Below are positions 35,675-45,021 of a stretch of DNA of 64,000 nt, one piece after another. Both the position numbers and the translations under genes were made by a program. The DNA lies in assembly GCA_963664045.2 (NCBI GenBank), contig CAXXGT010000007.1, positions 124,001-188,000 of the forward strand. Direction: 5' to 3'. The first letter of the stretch is position 1, and every line of letters begins with the position of its first letter. Below the pieces are notes generated by a model that saw nothing but the letters and a program-made list of their open reading frames with translations, ran no database searches and had not been told where the DNA came from. The stretch comes from JAPPHA01 sp963664045. GTDB taxonomy: Bacteria; Pseudomonadota; Alphaproteobacteria; Rhodobacterales; Rhodobacteraceae.

Positions 35675-36557
35675 GTGCGCCGTGAAAGGCGCGTCATCCT
35701 TGTGGGTGCGAATCCCACCCAACAGTTGTCGCTTCGGCTGGTAGCAGCCAGGGCGGCTTACGGAGGTAACAATGTAAGCTGAAGCACTCTGGCAGAAGGG
35801 CTGCCTTGGGCGGCTCAGCGAACAGATAGGCCGGAACGCGAGTGAACGCCGAGCAGGCCTCGAAACGCTCAATGCGGGAGCCGACCCTCCGCGAATTAGG
35901 GGAAGGCCGACGGCGGTCCGGGAAGCAAGCGACAAACGCACCGGATCGTTCCCGCCGGGGTAGTGGCGCCGGCATGTCTGCAAGATGAATGACGATGCAA
36001 CACGGGAAGCCCTGTCGGTGGTGTGCACGCACCAACCGGAAATCCGCGAGGACCAGTCCGGGCCGTCAGGGTGGCGGAGAGGCCCGTAGTACTGAGGACG
36101 CCGGGTAATGCCGGTCGAGGGAAGGAGCCTCAGGTGCGGAGGGACGCGGAAAGGATGAATGCCTGCGGGAGTGGCCCAGCCTATAACCCCGCCTTGAGGG
36201 CAGAGACTTCGGAACGCGTCACATGCGGAAGCGAAGGGGCCGGACCCGAATGGTTCGACGCCGCCGGGGCGTGAACAGGCCTGGCGGCACACCGGAAACG
36301 ACGTGGGAGGCAGGATGGCTGTCGTGCAGCGGCCTCGGGCTACCGGACCAACCGGCTCCTTCCTCCCACGACCCGTCCCGGTGGTCCGTGTGCGAGGTGC
36401 ATGATCCCACTGGAGAGCCCGGTGCGGGAAATCCGCACGCCGGGTTCGGAGAGCGGGGGACTGGAAACGCGGCCATGGGAGCCGGACTGAGGCCCGGAGC
36501 GAAAGCGACGGACAAGCCACCGGACCCTAACGCTGGCGAGCCAGCCCCCGACTCTAC
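35675..36557 (+). ncRNA. ORF-less group II intron
   Basis: The 5' end is GTGCGCC, matching the GUGYG rule. Domain V is at 36415-36447: a GAGCCCGGTGCGG arm, a GAAA loop, and a CCGCACGCCGGGTTC arm. Domain VI follows: the arm GAGCGGGGGACTGG pairs with CCAGCCCCCGACTC and leaves an unpaired A at 36551, seven bases (counting itself) from the 3' end ACTCTAC, where the branch-point A should be. The intron ends in AC. Removing 883 bases rejoins the two halves of a 38-base Tn3 end, which independently fixes both splice sites. No reverse transcriptase frame is present, so splicing or mobility would need a maturase from elsewhere. Confidence 0.82.
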
Positions 36558-36576
36558 CCCCTACCGGAATCGACCC

Positions 36577-36921
36577 GCTCTCTCGTGCCGTTGAGCGTAG
36601 CTGAACCCGGTGTTTCACGCTGATTGCAGCTCAGGGCGCCGTTTCTTGCCGGAAAAGCCTAAAGTGACAGACCATCAGCGTCGGAAACGAGGAGTCCAAC
36701 TCTCTTCGATGGCATCATCTGAGTCGGAATACCACATCTCGCAGGGCCGCGCACTTTTAGGTCAAGCTCTTACACCTCGATGGTCACCCTGCTTACACCG
36801 CGAACGAACGCAGAAATTCCATAGCTCCCTTGGAAACTAGCGCTTCCTGTGCGTAGCTGATCCCGCTACGACGCTGTGACAAAACATTAGCAAAGCCGCG
36901 GGTAAATCGAAGGATTCCCTC
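36577..36921. other. Intergenic region upstream of the DeoR gene
   Basis: No gene is supported. It links the end of the Tn3-derived unit to the regulator gene and should contain the regulator's promoter. No Shine-Dalgarno match stands out before the ATG at 36922. Confidence 0.35.
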
Positions 36922-37734
36922 ATGAACGACTTTTCAGACAAAAAGTTGCGGAATCTCTCATCGGAGGAGCGGCACGTTCAGATCGTGGAGCTGCTGGATA
37001 AACAGGAGAGAATTCCAATTGCGGAATTGGCCGAGAGATTCGGCGTTACGGCAGTAACTGTGCGGTCCGATTTGGCGACGCTGGAGCGGCGACAGTTGTT
37101 ACGACGCGTACGCGGTGGTGCGGTCGCATTGCGGCCGGCTCGGTACGAACGACCAACAGGGATGCCCAAGCTTGATTTTTTTAAGGAAAAAGAATGCATC
37201 GGGCTAGCCGCCGCATTGCGCGTACGCGACGGCGAAACGATTATCCTCGACAGTGGCTCGACCACGCTGGCCATGGCCTATGCGCTGCCTGCCAAGTTGA
37301 GCGACGTTGTCGTGTTGACGAACTGTTTGGATATTAGCGACGTTCTACACGATCACCGTGGTGTCGATGTGATCGTGACGGGTGGCATTTTGCGAAAGGC
37401 GCGCGGTCAGGATGTTTGGCGCACTCTGGTGCCGCCGCTGGCGACGTTGCTGCTGCGCGAAATAAATGCGGATACAGCCTATCTGTGCTGCACCGGGATC
37501 GATCCCGAAATGGGGTTCACCAATGGCAACTGGGAGGAGGCCGAGCTTAAGAAGGCGATGATTGCCTCTTCGCGGCAGGTCGTCTTCGTGGCCGACCACG
37601 CAAAGGTTGGGCATGTCGGCAGCGCCCGTATTACATCAATAAATCATGCGGCCGCGTTGATCACAGACAGCGGAATCAGCGCGTCTGATCAGGCCGCACT
37701 AGAAGCTGCCGGGCTCAACCTGGTGCGTGCCTAA
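36922..37734 (+). CDS. DeoR-family sugar-responsive transcriptional regulator
   Basis: The 270-residue product has the DeoR HTH at the N-terminus (ERHVQIVELLDKQERIPIAE, then VTAVTVRSDLATLERRQLLR). The C-terminal effector domain is related to ribose-phosphate isomerase, with the phosphosugar-binding segments ILDSGSTTLAMA and VTGGILRK. DeoR proteins usually repress a neighbouring sugar operon and respond to a phosphorylated intermediate. Here the natural target is the ABC/SIS/PfkB operon beginning at 38089 on the same strand. Confidence 0.92.
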   Translation: MNDFSDKKLRNLSSEERHVQIVELLDKQERIPIAELAERFGVTAVTVRSDLATLERRQLLRRVRGGAVALRPARYERPTGMPKLDFFKEKECIGLAAALRVRDGETIILDSGSTTLAMAYALPAKLSDVVVLTNCLDISDVLHDHRGVDVIVTGGILRKARGQDVWRTLVPPLATLLLREINADTAYLCCTGIDPEMGFTNGNWEEAELKKAMIASSRQVVFVADHAKVGHVGSARITSINHAAALITDSGISASDQAALEAAGLNLVRA

Positions 37735-38088
37735 ATTTCTTTCCGTGGCTTTCGATATTTTTTTTTGCTCATATTATCAAAAATACTGACGAGTTGAACT
37801 TATCTGGACTTCAGCCCGATAGCCGGGCGCCGTGCCCGCGAATCTGCTAACGAAACACCAAACTCGTCCATAATTTGCCTAAAATTGAAAGCCTTGCGTC
37901 ATGACCAGTGCGCTAGTTTGCTTGAGATGGCCGATCTCCTGCAGCCATACACCCGGCTCATTTCGTCTCGCTAATTTTTTTTAGTATGAGACTATGAAAA
38001 CAGTAACGCCGAATCAGGGCACGAGCGACTTGTCGGCCCCGGCGCAAACCGGCCCGAGAAGAGGGCCGCTTCAACAAGGAGAACCACC
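37735..38088 (+). promoter_or_regulatory. Promoter and leader of the sugar uptake and catabolism operon
   Basis: No gene lies here. AT-rich tracts near 37750-37795 and 37970-37990, and a short CCCGATAGCCGGGC hairpin at about 37815, stand out. The GGCTTTCGATATTTT stretch just after the DeoR stop may be part of a DeoR operator, but a repeated motif was not established. An AAGGAGAAC ribosome binding site precedes the ATG at 38089. Confidence 0.4.
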
Positions 38089-39357
38089 ATGCCCCTGAAC
38101 AGACGCGTCCTGCTGGGCAGTGCGGTCGCCCTCGGCCTGACCTCGATGCTCACAATTCAAGCCGCCGCACAAGGCAATCAGCCAAACGTCACAGTCTGGG
38201 TGCAGTCGGGGCCAGAGGCCGAGGCGCTAGTCGCGGTGGCCGACGCCTACACCAAATCCACGGGCAACCCGGTAACCATCAGCCCGCAGGGCCGCGCCGG
38301 TTGGCGACAGCGCTATGAAACCGCCCTTGCCGCTGGCAGCACCGAGTTCGACGGCGTCCTGCACATCAGTCGCTTCGTTCCGGCGCTCGCCGCGGGTGGG
38401 CTGATCGCTTCATACGACGACTATATCGACGGCTCGGACAGCTATGACGCGGGCGATATTCCAGAGATCATCCAGACCGAAATGAAATACGACGGCAGCT
38501 GGTTCATGGCGCCGACGGATATCACTCTGGAAACACTGGTCTACCGCACCGACCTGATTCCGGAGGCCCCCGCCACCTGGGACGAACTGCGCGAGAACGC
38601 GTTGGAATTCACTCAGTCTCACAACCCCGATTCACCGACGAAATACGGTTTTGCCTACGCCGCTTCCCCGGGCAACGTGATGGGCGCTTTTCTGGGAATC
38701 ATGGGCGGACATGGCGCCGATTTCATCGACGCCAACCGTTGCGTGACCACCGATACGCCCGAGATGATCGAGGCCTGGACAATGTTCATGAAACTCAAGA
38801 ACGAAGACAAGGTCACGCCGCCGGACATCAATGCATGGGACTACCCCGAGCTTCTGGTCGGCCTGCAGAACGGGACGTTGGCCCAGGCGCAGTTCTTTAC
38901 AGCCGGGATGCCGATCCTGACCGACTGTGATCAGACCCCCGGCCTGTGCGAGAATCTGGCGCTGGTCGCGCAGCCCGACGGGCCGGTGGGGTCCAAGACC
39001 CGCGTTAACCCACTGGGTATCATGATGAACGTCTCAAGCGAAAACAAAGACGCGCTTTGGGCCTTTGTCGAGTTTGCTACCGGCAAGGAAGGTGGGCTAA
39101 TTTATAGTTGGGCCGGTGGTCAGAACCCGCGGTCCAGCGTGCTGGCAGATGAGACCTTGGCCGAGGCACGCCCCTGGGTGCCAGAAGTGTTGAAGGCATC
39201 GAAGGCTGGAGTCGGCACTCTGCGCATCGCCGAATCGCGTGAGGTGGCCGAGGCCTTCGACCGTTATGCGCAGCAGTCTGTGGCCGGTCAAATCTCGCCC
39301 GAAGAGGCAATGATGAAGGCCGCCGAAGAGATGCGCGCTATTCTCGGCGGCTGCTGA
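38089..39357 (+). CDS. ABC transporter sugar-type substrate-binding protein
   Basis: The 422-residue product begins with a signal peptide (RRVLLGSAVALGLTSMLTIQ, cleavage near AAAQG) and has the family 1 extracellular solute-binding pattern (PNVTVWVQSG; ATWDELRENALEF; VNPLGIMMN). It should deliver a sugar or sugar conjugate to the two permeases that follow. It has a strong ribosome binding site. Its last 18 codons are included in a 109-base duplication that also copies the first bases of the next gene. Confidence 0.92.
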   Translation: MPLNRRVLLGSAVALGLTSMLTIQAAAQGNQPNVTVWVQSGPEAEALVAVADAYTKSTGNPVTISPQGRAGWRQRYETALAAGSTEFDGVLHISRFVPALAAGGLIASYDDYIDGSDSYDAGDIPEIIQTEMKYDGSWFMAPTDITLETLVYRTDLIPEAPATWDELRENALEFTQSHNPDSPTKYGFAYAASPGNVMGAFLGIMGGHGADFIDANRCVTTDTPEMIEAWTMFMKLKNEDKVTPPDINAWDYPELLVGLQNGTLAQAQFFTAGMPILTDCDQTPGLCENLALVAQPDGPVGSKTRVNPLGIMMNVSSENKDALWAFVEFATGKEGGLIYSWAGGQNPRSSVLADETLAEARPWVPEVLKASKAGVGTLRIAESREVAEAFDRYAQQSVAGQISPEEAMMKAAEEMRAILGGC

Positions 39358-39613
39358 GCGTCGCGCCGGGGGCACTAAAAGAAAACGTCGAATGCCGGAA
39401 CGTCGCAAAAGGGTAAGCGTTTAAAGCACGGCGTTCTGCATTTGTCTTGATCCTGTCTGCCCTCGTGCGGGATGATGTTCTTCCGATCCATTCAGCTTGA
39501 TCGGGAGGCAATGATGAAGGCCGCCGAAGAGATGCGCGCTATTCTCGGCGGCTGCTGAGCGTCGCGCCGGGGGCACTAAAAGAAAACGTCGAATGCCGGA
39601 ACGTCGCAAAAGG
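39304..39613. repeat. 109-base direct duplication across the binding-protein/permease junction
   Basis: Bases 39304-39412 recur at 39505-39613 with no differences that I can see. Each copy contains the end of the binding-protein gene, its stop, the intergenic bases and the ATG plus eight codons of the permease (MPERRKR). The first permease start reads into a stop within four further codons; the second is the true gene. Between the copies lie 92 bases of unrelated sequence. Confidence 0.92.
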
Positions 39614-40510
39614 TCGCATGGCTTCGACGTGCTCAACTGGGTGGACGAGCACATTGGCTGGGTGATGGTCACACCTGCCGTGCTCGTTTTCCTAGTCGTG
39701 TCGCTTTACCCGTTAGTGTTCAACATCTGGATGGCAACGCACAATGTCAGCCTTCTGAATATCCGTGCGCCGGAATGGATGTGGGCCGGCGCGCGAAATT
39801 TTCTGCGCATCTTGCGTGATCCCTCTACCCAGGGCGCGCTCATCCGCACCGGGATATTCGCCTCGTTGGCCGTGGCACTGCAACTGACGCTGGGGCTTCT
39901 GGGCGCGCTGGCGTTTAATCGCGCTTTCCGAGGCAAGAGCGCGCTGATGGTCCTGGCGTTAGTGCCTATGATGGTGACACCCATTGTCGTGGGCATCTCG
40001 TGGCGGATGTTGCTGAATTTTGATTGGGGGCTGACAAACTACTTGATCGGGCTGATCGGTATCGATCCGATGCAGTGGCTTTCGAACCCGCGTTTGGCCT
40101 TGGCTTCAGTGATTCTGGTCCAAGTCTGGTGGGGTATGTCCTTTGCGATGCTGGTTCTTCTGGGCGGGCTGGCCGCGATTCCACGGTCGCTGTACGAAGC
40201 GGCCGAGGTGGACGGAGCCACAGATCTCCGCATGTTTCTTCATATTACATTGCCGATGCTGCGCCCTGTGCTGCTCGTTTTGGGCACGATCGAGCTGATT
40301 GACGCACTGCGCGAATTCGATCTTATCTACAGCTTGACCGGTGGCGGGCCTGGGAATGCCACCCGGGTCTTTGCGCTGGAGCTTTACTACACCGCATATG
40401 AGCGCGGCAATTTCGGGATGAGCGCAGCGCAGGCACTATTGTTGATGGTGCTGGTCCTGATCCTGACCGTGCCGTTGATCCGTTTGTTGACCCGCAAACA
40501 GGACGCGTGA
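39593..40510 (+). CDS. ABC transporter permease, MalF/UgpA type
   Basis: The 305-residue product has about six membrane segments (GWVMVTPAVLVFLVVSLYPL is the first) and the EAA loop EAAEVDGATDLRMFLHITLP that contacts the ATPase. It uses the second of two duplicated starts. Its end overlaps the next permease by 4 bases. Confidence 0.92.
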   Translation: MPERRKRSHGFDVLNWVDEHIGWVMVTPAVLVFLVVSLYPLVFNIWMATHNVSLLNIRAPEWMWAGARNFLRILRDPSTQGALIRTGIFASLAVALQLTLGLLGALAFNRAFRGKSALMVLALVPMMVTPIVVGISWRMLLNFDWGLTNYLIGLIGIDPMQWLSNPRLALASVILVQVWWGMSFAMLVLLGGLAAIPRSLYEAAEVDGATDLRMFLHITLPMLRPVLLVLGTIELIDALREFDLIYSLTGGGPGNATRVFALELYYTAYERGNFGMSAAQALLLMVLVLILTVPLIRLLTRKQDA

Positions 40511-41355
40511 TGCACAGCCGTTTCGCCTCGCTTCGCCTGCGCGCTGCCTTGCGCCTGACGATTTCCTACCTGACCGCGATCCTGCTGGGGGCCTTTCTTA
40601 GCCTGCCGATTCTATGGATCGTGATGACCGCCTTCAAGCCGACTTCGCTGGTACTGACCATGCCGCCAACATGGGTGTTCGGGCCGAACGTGGAGCATTT
40701 CCGTGCAGTCTTTGCGCGGCCAGAATTCTGGTCGGCGCTGAGCAACACCGCGATTGTAACAGTAGCGACTATGACGGTAACGCTAAGTGTCGGCACGCTG
40801 GCCGCCTATGGCATGGCGCGGCATCGAGCTGGTGGCGCGCCGTTGATTTACACCACTTTGGCAATCCGCGCCCTGCCGCCAATTGTGACGGGACTGCCGA
40901 TGTTTGTGCTGTTCACCAAATTGGGGCTGATCGATACGCTGCCCGGCCTGACGGTGGCCTACACGGCCTTCATGTTGCCAAACACGATCTGGTTGATGCT
41001 GGGCTTTTTCCAGGCGGTGCCGAAGAGCCTGGAGGAGGCCGCGCTGGTCGATGGTTGCACCCGGTTCGGTGCATTTCTGCGGATCGCCCTGCCACTCGCC
41101 AAGCCCGGTCTGGTGGTCACCGGTTTCTACAATGTCGTGGGTGCGTGGAACCATTTCTTCTTTGGACTGACGCTTTCGACGTCGAATGCGCGCACGCTGC
41201 CGGTCTATGCCGCCCAGCTGATCGGAGAATATTCGATTCGCTGGGGCGAGGTATCGGCGATCGGCACGGTGTTGATTCTGCCGCCGATCGTGTTGGTGAT
41301 CATGATGCAGAGGCATCTGGCGGGCGGGCTGACGCTCGGCGGCGTCAAGGGCTGA
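40507..41355 (+). CDS. ABC transporter permease, MalG/UgpE type
   Basis: The 282-residue product has six predicted membrane segments and the EAA loop EAALVDGCTRFGAFLRIALP. It forms the channel together with the preceding permease, driven by the ATPase at the end of the operon. The start overlaps the previous stop (ATGA-type), which suggests coupled translation. Confidence 0.92.
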   Translation: MMHSRFASLRLRAALRLTISYLTAILLGAFLSLPILWIVMTAFKPTSLVLTMPPTWVFGPNVEHFRAVFARPEFWSALSNTAIVTVATMTVTLSVGTLAAYGMARHRAGGAPLIYTTLAIRALPPIVTGLPMFVLFTKLGLIDTLPGLTVAYTAFMLPNTIWLMLGFFQAVPKSLEEAALVDGCTRFGAFLRIALPLAKPGLVVTGFYNVVGAWNHFFFGLTLSTSNARTLPVYAAQLIGEYSIRWGEVSAIGTVLILPPIVLVIMMQRHLAGGLTLGGVKG

Positions 41356-41378
41356 GAAGACTGACAAAGGAAGCGATA

Positions 41379-42509
41379 ATGAAGGATTTCATTACACGCC
41401 TGCAAAGCCTAACGGCCGAGCCGTCGAAAGATACAGGCGACGACGCAATTCGACGCGGCCGCGTGTCTCGAACTCGTGATGAGATGATGGACCAGGGGGC
41501 GCGGCTGAACGATACACTCTCCTCCGAGGCCGAGGGCTGCCGCGGCATTGCTCGTGCAGTGGCCGAGCGAGGAGTAACACGCATCGTGATCGCCGGTTGC
41601 GGCGACAGCTGGTTCGCCGCGATCGGTGCTCGGCTTGCAATGGAGCGCGCGACCGGTCTGGTAGTGGAGCCCGTGCAGGCGTTCGATTGGGCGCATTTTG
41701 CCGGCGACACGGCCGATGCTCAGACCCTGGTCGTTGGCATTTCTTCCGGCGGCAGCACGCCAGCAGTTCTGGCAGCACTGGACAGCGGCAATCGCCGCGG
41801 GGCAATGGCGATCGGGGTGTCTAACACTGCCGGTTCGAAAATCCTGACCGATTATGACGGCGGGCTGGTGGTCCACGCTACGCGCAAAGGCTGGCCCACC
41901 CAGTCGAGCACTGCCACAATCGGCCTGCTAATTGCGCTGGGTATCGAGATCGGCGTTGCCATGGGCCGTGACGTCGCCAGGCTGGAGTCACAGCGGGACG
42001 AATTGCTATCCGTCGGAACCGCGATGGACCGTGTCGCTCAGGCATTCGATGCCGATGCGCAGGTCTGGGCTGAACGCGTTGTTGGAGCGTCGTTGGTGCT
42101 TTTCGCGGGTGCCGGTCCGCATTTCGCCGCAGCGGCATTTGGAGCGGCCAAGGTGCGGGAGCTTTCGCCTATCCATTCCATGGCAATGCCGCTGGAGGAA
42201 TATCACCACTACCGATCGCAAAAGTGGAACGATCCGCTGTTCCTGGTGGCACCTGACACAGCTTCGAGAGAGCGGGCACTGGACACTGCGCTGGTCAGCG
42301 ACGACATTGGCGGGCGCACAGTCGCACTTCTGCCAGGTCCTGACTCCGAAATCGACGCTCGCGTGTCCGCGAGCTGGCGGATGCCCAAAATGTCCGACGC
42401 GCTTGCACCGCTGGTTTACTCGGTGCCGATCCATCTTTTCGCCTATCACTTTGCCGAAGCCCGTTTCGCGCGAAACCTTGGCTATCCGGGCCACTGGCAA
42501 GAAAAGTGA
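41379..42509 (+). CDS. SIS-domain sugar-phosphate isomerase/deglycase-like protein
   Basis: The product is 376 residues from the ATG at 41379, which has an AAAGGA ribosome binding site; the longer open frame upstream overlaps the permease and is spurious. Two SIS halves are seen: VIAGCGDSWFAAIGARLAME and LVVGISSGGSTPAVLAAL in the first, and LVLFAGAGPHFAAAAFGAAK in the second. The layout is like AgaS, GlmS C-terminal or FrlB proteins, which act on phosphorylated amino sugars or on fructose-amine 6-phosphates. Together with the adjacent kinase and amidohydrolase it suggests breakdown of an amino-sugar or Amadori compound. It overlaps the kinase gene by 4 bases. Confidence 0.82.
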   Translation: MKDFITRLQSLTAEPSKDTGDDAIRRGRVSRTRDEMMDQGARLNDTLSSEAEGCRGIARAVAERGVTRIVIAGCGDSWFAAIGARLAMERATGLVVEPVQAFDWAHFAGDTADAQTLVVGISSGGSTPAVLAALDSGNRRGAMAIGVSNTAGSKILTDYDGGLVVHATRKGWPTQSSTATIGLLIALGIEIGVAMGRDVARLESQRDELLSVGTAMDRVAQAFDADAQVWAERVVGASLVLFAGAGPHFAAAAFGAAKVRELSPIHSMAMPLEEYHHYRSQKWNDPLFLVAPDTASRERALDTALVSDDIGGRTVALLPGPDSEIDARVSASWRMPKMSDALAPLVYSVPIHLFAYHFAEARFARNLGYPGHWQEK

Positions 42510-43546
42510 TGTCCCAAAGCGCCCAGATCCTGACCACAGACGGAGTGATCCTGGACAGTGTCATCTCTGCGGATGGCCACGTGTCGCTGAGCCAGATGGG
42601 CGGTAATGCCGTCTATTCGGCGGTGGGAGCATCGCTGTGGTCTGATCGTGTGGCACTGGCCGGCAATGTGACGGGCAACTACCCACAGCAGTTTCTCGAC
42701 CGGCTGATGCTGGCCGGGGTCAACTGCGATGGACTTTGCCGCAAGGCCGACGAAGTGAAAGAGACCGAATGGTTTCTGAACGCGCCGGATAGTTCACGGC
42801 GAGACCATCTCTATGCACCGGACAGCCTTTTCGACGAATGCGGATTTGCCGATCCGCTGACGCAGGAGGAGAGGGCACGTTTCTTTGCTCTGCTCCAAAA
42901 CCACCGACCGGTCGGTCTAACCTTTGACGCGTTTCGCGCGCTGTATCAGGTGACGCCTGATCAAGTTGAAGCCGCAGCGCCGGCGCCAGGCATCGTTCAC
43001 CTCGCTCCTGAGCGATTGAACGCAAAAACTGAGTTGGCCCGTGCGTTCAAGGCCCGGGGCGCTCTGATTTCGCTTGATCCCGGCCATACAGGGGTAGAGG
43101 CGCCAGCCGGCGAACTGGCCAGCCTATTGACACAGATCGACATCTTCCTGCCCAGCGAGAAAGAAATGAAAGCAATTCTGCCGAGCCACTCCCCGCCCGC
43201 CGCTTTACGCGAGCTTGGCCTGCGCACCGATGCGGTGCTAGCGATAAAGATGGGCGCCCTAGGCGCGATGCCACTTGATCGGGCAAACGACCGATTGCTG
43301 CATATCCCCGTCGTGCCGGTCGCGGCGTTGGACCCTGTCGGCACGGGCGACGCCTTTTGCGGTGGGTTCGTGTCGGGCTCCGTTCCGACCCGCGATCCAG
43401 TGGAAGCTGCGATCCGTGGAACTGTTTCCGCATCTTTCGCGGTTGAGGGCTTCGGCGCACTCCATACGCTGTCGGCAACAGCCGAAGAAATAGCGCGCCG
43501 CCGCGCCGCGATTGACGTCACTACCATTGCAGAAAGAGTCCAATGA
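42506..43546 (+). CDS. PfkB-family sugar kinase
   Basis: The 346-residue product has the PfkB catalytic signature LDPVGTGDAFCGGFVSG (about 273-289) with the base Asp, and the N-terminal SQMGGNAVYSAVGASLW substrate segment. It presumably phosphorylates the imported compound before the SIS protein acts, as FrlD does before FrlB. It is translationally coupled to both neighbours by 4-base overlaps. Confidence 0.9.
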   Translation: MMSQSAQILTTDGVILDSVISADGHVSLSQMGGNAVYSAVGASLWSDRVALAGNVTGNYPQQFLDRLMLAGVNCDGLCRKADEVKETEWFLNAPDSSRRDHLYAPDSLFDECGFADPLTQEERARFFALLQNHRPVGLTFDAFRALYQVTPDQVEAAAPAPGIVHLAPERLNAKTELARAFKARGALISLDPGHTGVEAPAGELASLLTQIDIFLPSEKEMKAILPSHSPPAALRELGLRTDAVLAIKMGALGAMPLDRANDRLLHIPVVPVAALDPVGTGDAFCGGFVSGSVPTRDPVEAAIRGTVSASFAVEGFGALHTLSATAEEIARRRAAIDVTTIAERVQ

Positions 43547-45021
43547 CCGATCTTCTGATCCGCGGCGGAACCGTCGTAAGCATGGATCCGGGCCGCCAGA
43601 TCATCCCGGACGGCTGTGTCGCGATAACCGGCGACCGTATCGCGTTTGTCGGCCCCGCAACCGAGGGCCCTATCGAGGCCGCAACAGTGCTGGACGCCGA
43701 GGGCGGTATCATCTTGCCCGGTCTGATCGACGCTCATGGCCATGGTGGTCACGGACTGCTTAAGACCATCGCATCGGACAGTCCTTCGTTTTGGGGCAAG
43801 GTCGTGACTGGCACCTACTACCACCACACTGACGTGGATTACTGGTCAGCCGAAGGGCAGCTTTCGGCTTTGGAACGCCTGATGTTTGGTGTCACCACCG
43901 GGCTTTGTGTCATCGCGTCCGAGCCGCGAAGCGACGATCCCGAACTGGCTGGTGCCCATGCCGCCGCATATGCCGAGGCTGGGCTGCGTGAAGTGGTCGC
44001 CGTCGGCCCCTGCAACCCGCCATTTCCGCGTCTGGCCAGCCACTGGCGCGATGGCAATCGGACGGAACGTGCCTTTTCCTTCGACGACGCGATGGCCGGA
44101 GCAGAAGCCGTGATCCGCAGCTGGCATCAAGCCGTAGGAGGGCGCATTCGCGTAATGTTGACGCCATTCCTCATCGTACCTTCCTGCGAAAGTTCCGGCC
44201 CAACGCCGGCTGACAAGGCGCGGCTGACTGAGCATGACCTGTTGCAGTCCCGCCGGGTGCGCGAAAGCGCCCGTGAATTTGGGGTGCGCATTCACTCGGA
44301 TGCCTTCGGCGGCATGGTCAGACTGGCGAACGACGATCCCAACGGATTGCTTGGCCCGGACGTACTGGTGCAACACTGTACCGGTTTAGGGACAGACGAG
44401 ATCCAGATTCTTGCGGATACCGGCACTTCGGTGGGACATGCCCCGTTGGCCGGGTCGCTGGCGCGAGCACGCTGCCCTGTGGTCGAACTGATCGAGGCCG
44501 GTGCCAACGTGGCGATAACCACTGATGGCACGGCACCGCGCACCACGTTCGATCTGTTGCCGAACCTGCGAGTCGCGTCGCGGCTGCAGCAGAACCATTT
44601 CAGCGACAGCTCGGTCCTACCGACGGGCAAGCTTCTGGAAATGATCACCCTCGACGCCGCGAAGGCGCTGGGGATTGAAGCCGAAATCGGCTCATTGGAG
44701 ATCGGCAAGAAGGCCGATGTCATTACCCTGGGTGGCGGCAACAGGCCGCATCTGACCCCCATGTTCATGCCGGTTCACAGGGTAGTGCATCAGGCGGCGG
44801 GTCAGGATGTCGATCACGTCGTGGTTGACGGCAAGGTGTTGCTGAAGAACCGTACGCCGCAGGCGGTTAACTCAGCCGCCATTCAAACCCGCGCGGAAAC
44901 AGAGTCGAGGCGCATCATCGAACGCGCGGGGTTAGCCCGGTTCATGGAGCCGCCGCACGGGTTCTGGGGAACCGCCTCATCTCGTATCACCGACAACCGA
45001 GGCGAGGAACTCCCGCAATGA
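43543..45021 (+). CDS. Amidohydrolase-superfamily protein (chlorohydrolase/deaminase-like)
   Basis: The 492-residue product has the composite amidohydrolase fold: a small beta domain (LIRGGTVVSMDPGRQIIPDG) and the metal motif GLIDAHGHGGHGLL, a variant HxH box. Later His and Asp residues lie in VRIHSDAFGG, VQHCTGL and ITTDGTAPRT, and the C-terminus has the usual EIGSLEIGKKADVITL. Members deaminate or hydrolyse C-N bonds in heterocycles and amides. In this operon it probably frees the amine part of a sugar conjugate. The substrate is not identifiable by eye. Confidence 0.85.
   Translation: MTDLLIRGGTVVSMDPGRQIIPDGCVAITGDRIAFVGPATEGPIEAATVLDAEGGIILPGLIDAHGHGGHGLLKTIASDSPSFWGKVVTGTYYHHTDVDYWSAEGQLSALERLMFGVTTGLCVIASEPRSDDPELAGAHAAAYAEAGLREVVAVGPCNPPFPRLASHWRDGNRTERAFSFDDAMAGAEAVIRSWHQAVGGRIRVMLTPFLIVPSCESSGPTPADKARLTEHDLLQSRRVRESAREFGVRIHSDAFGGMVRLANDDPNGLLGPDVLVQHCTGLGTDEIQILADTGTSVGHAPLAGSLARARCPVVELIEAGANVAITTDGTAPRTTFDLLPNLRVASRLQQNHFSDSSVLPTGKLLEMITLDAAKALGIEAEIGSLEIGKKADVITLGGGNRPHLTPMFMPVHRVVHQAAGQDVDHVVVDGKVLLKNRTPQAVNSAAIQTRAETESRRIIERAGLARFMEPPHGFWGTASSRITDNRGEELPQ

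Larger units (their letters stand above)
34731..36576. mobile_element. Small Tn3-derived unit: resolvase only, right end split by a group II intron
   Basis: The left 38-base end is at 34731-34768 (GGGTCGATTCCGGTAGAGGG...). The right end is its inverted copy, found as 35656-35674 and 36558-36576, with 883 bases of group II intron between the halves. The unit carries one resolvase gene and no transposase, so it is a miniature Tn3-type element needing help in trans. The flanks (ATATC on the left, GCTCT on the right) do not match. Confidence 0.75.

Noticed and set aside
35666..36520. A 284-codon minus-strand frame in the intron
   Set aside because: The region folds as a group II intron on the plus strand, and the frame has no family features or ribosome site.
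40614..41378. A 250-codon upstream extension of the SIS gene
   Set aside because: It overlaps the permease gene in another frame; the ATG at 41379 has a ribosome binding site and begins a normal-length SIS protein.
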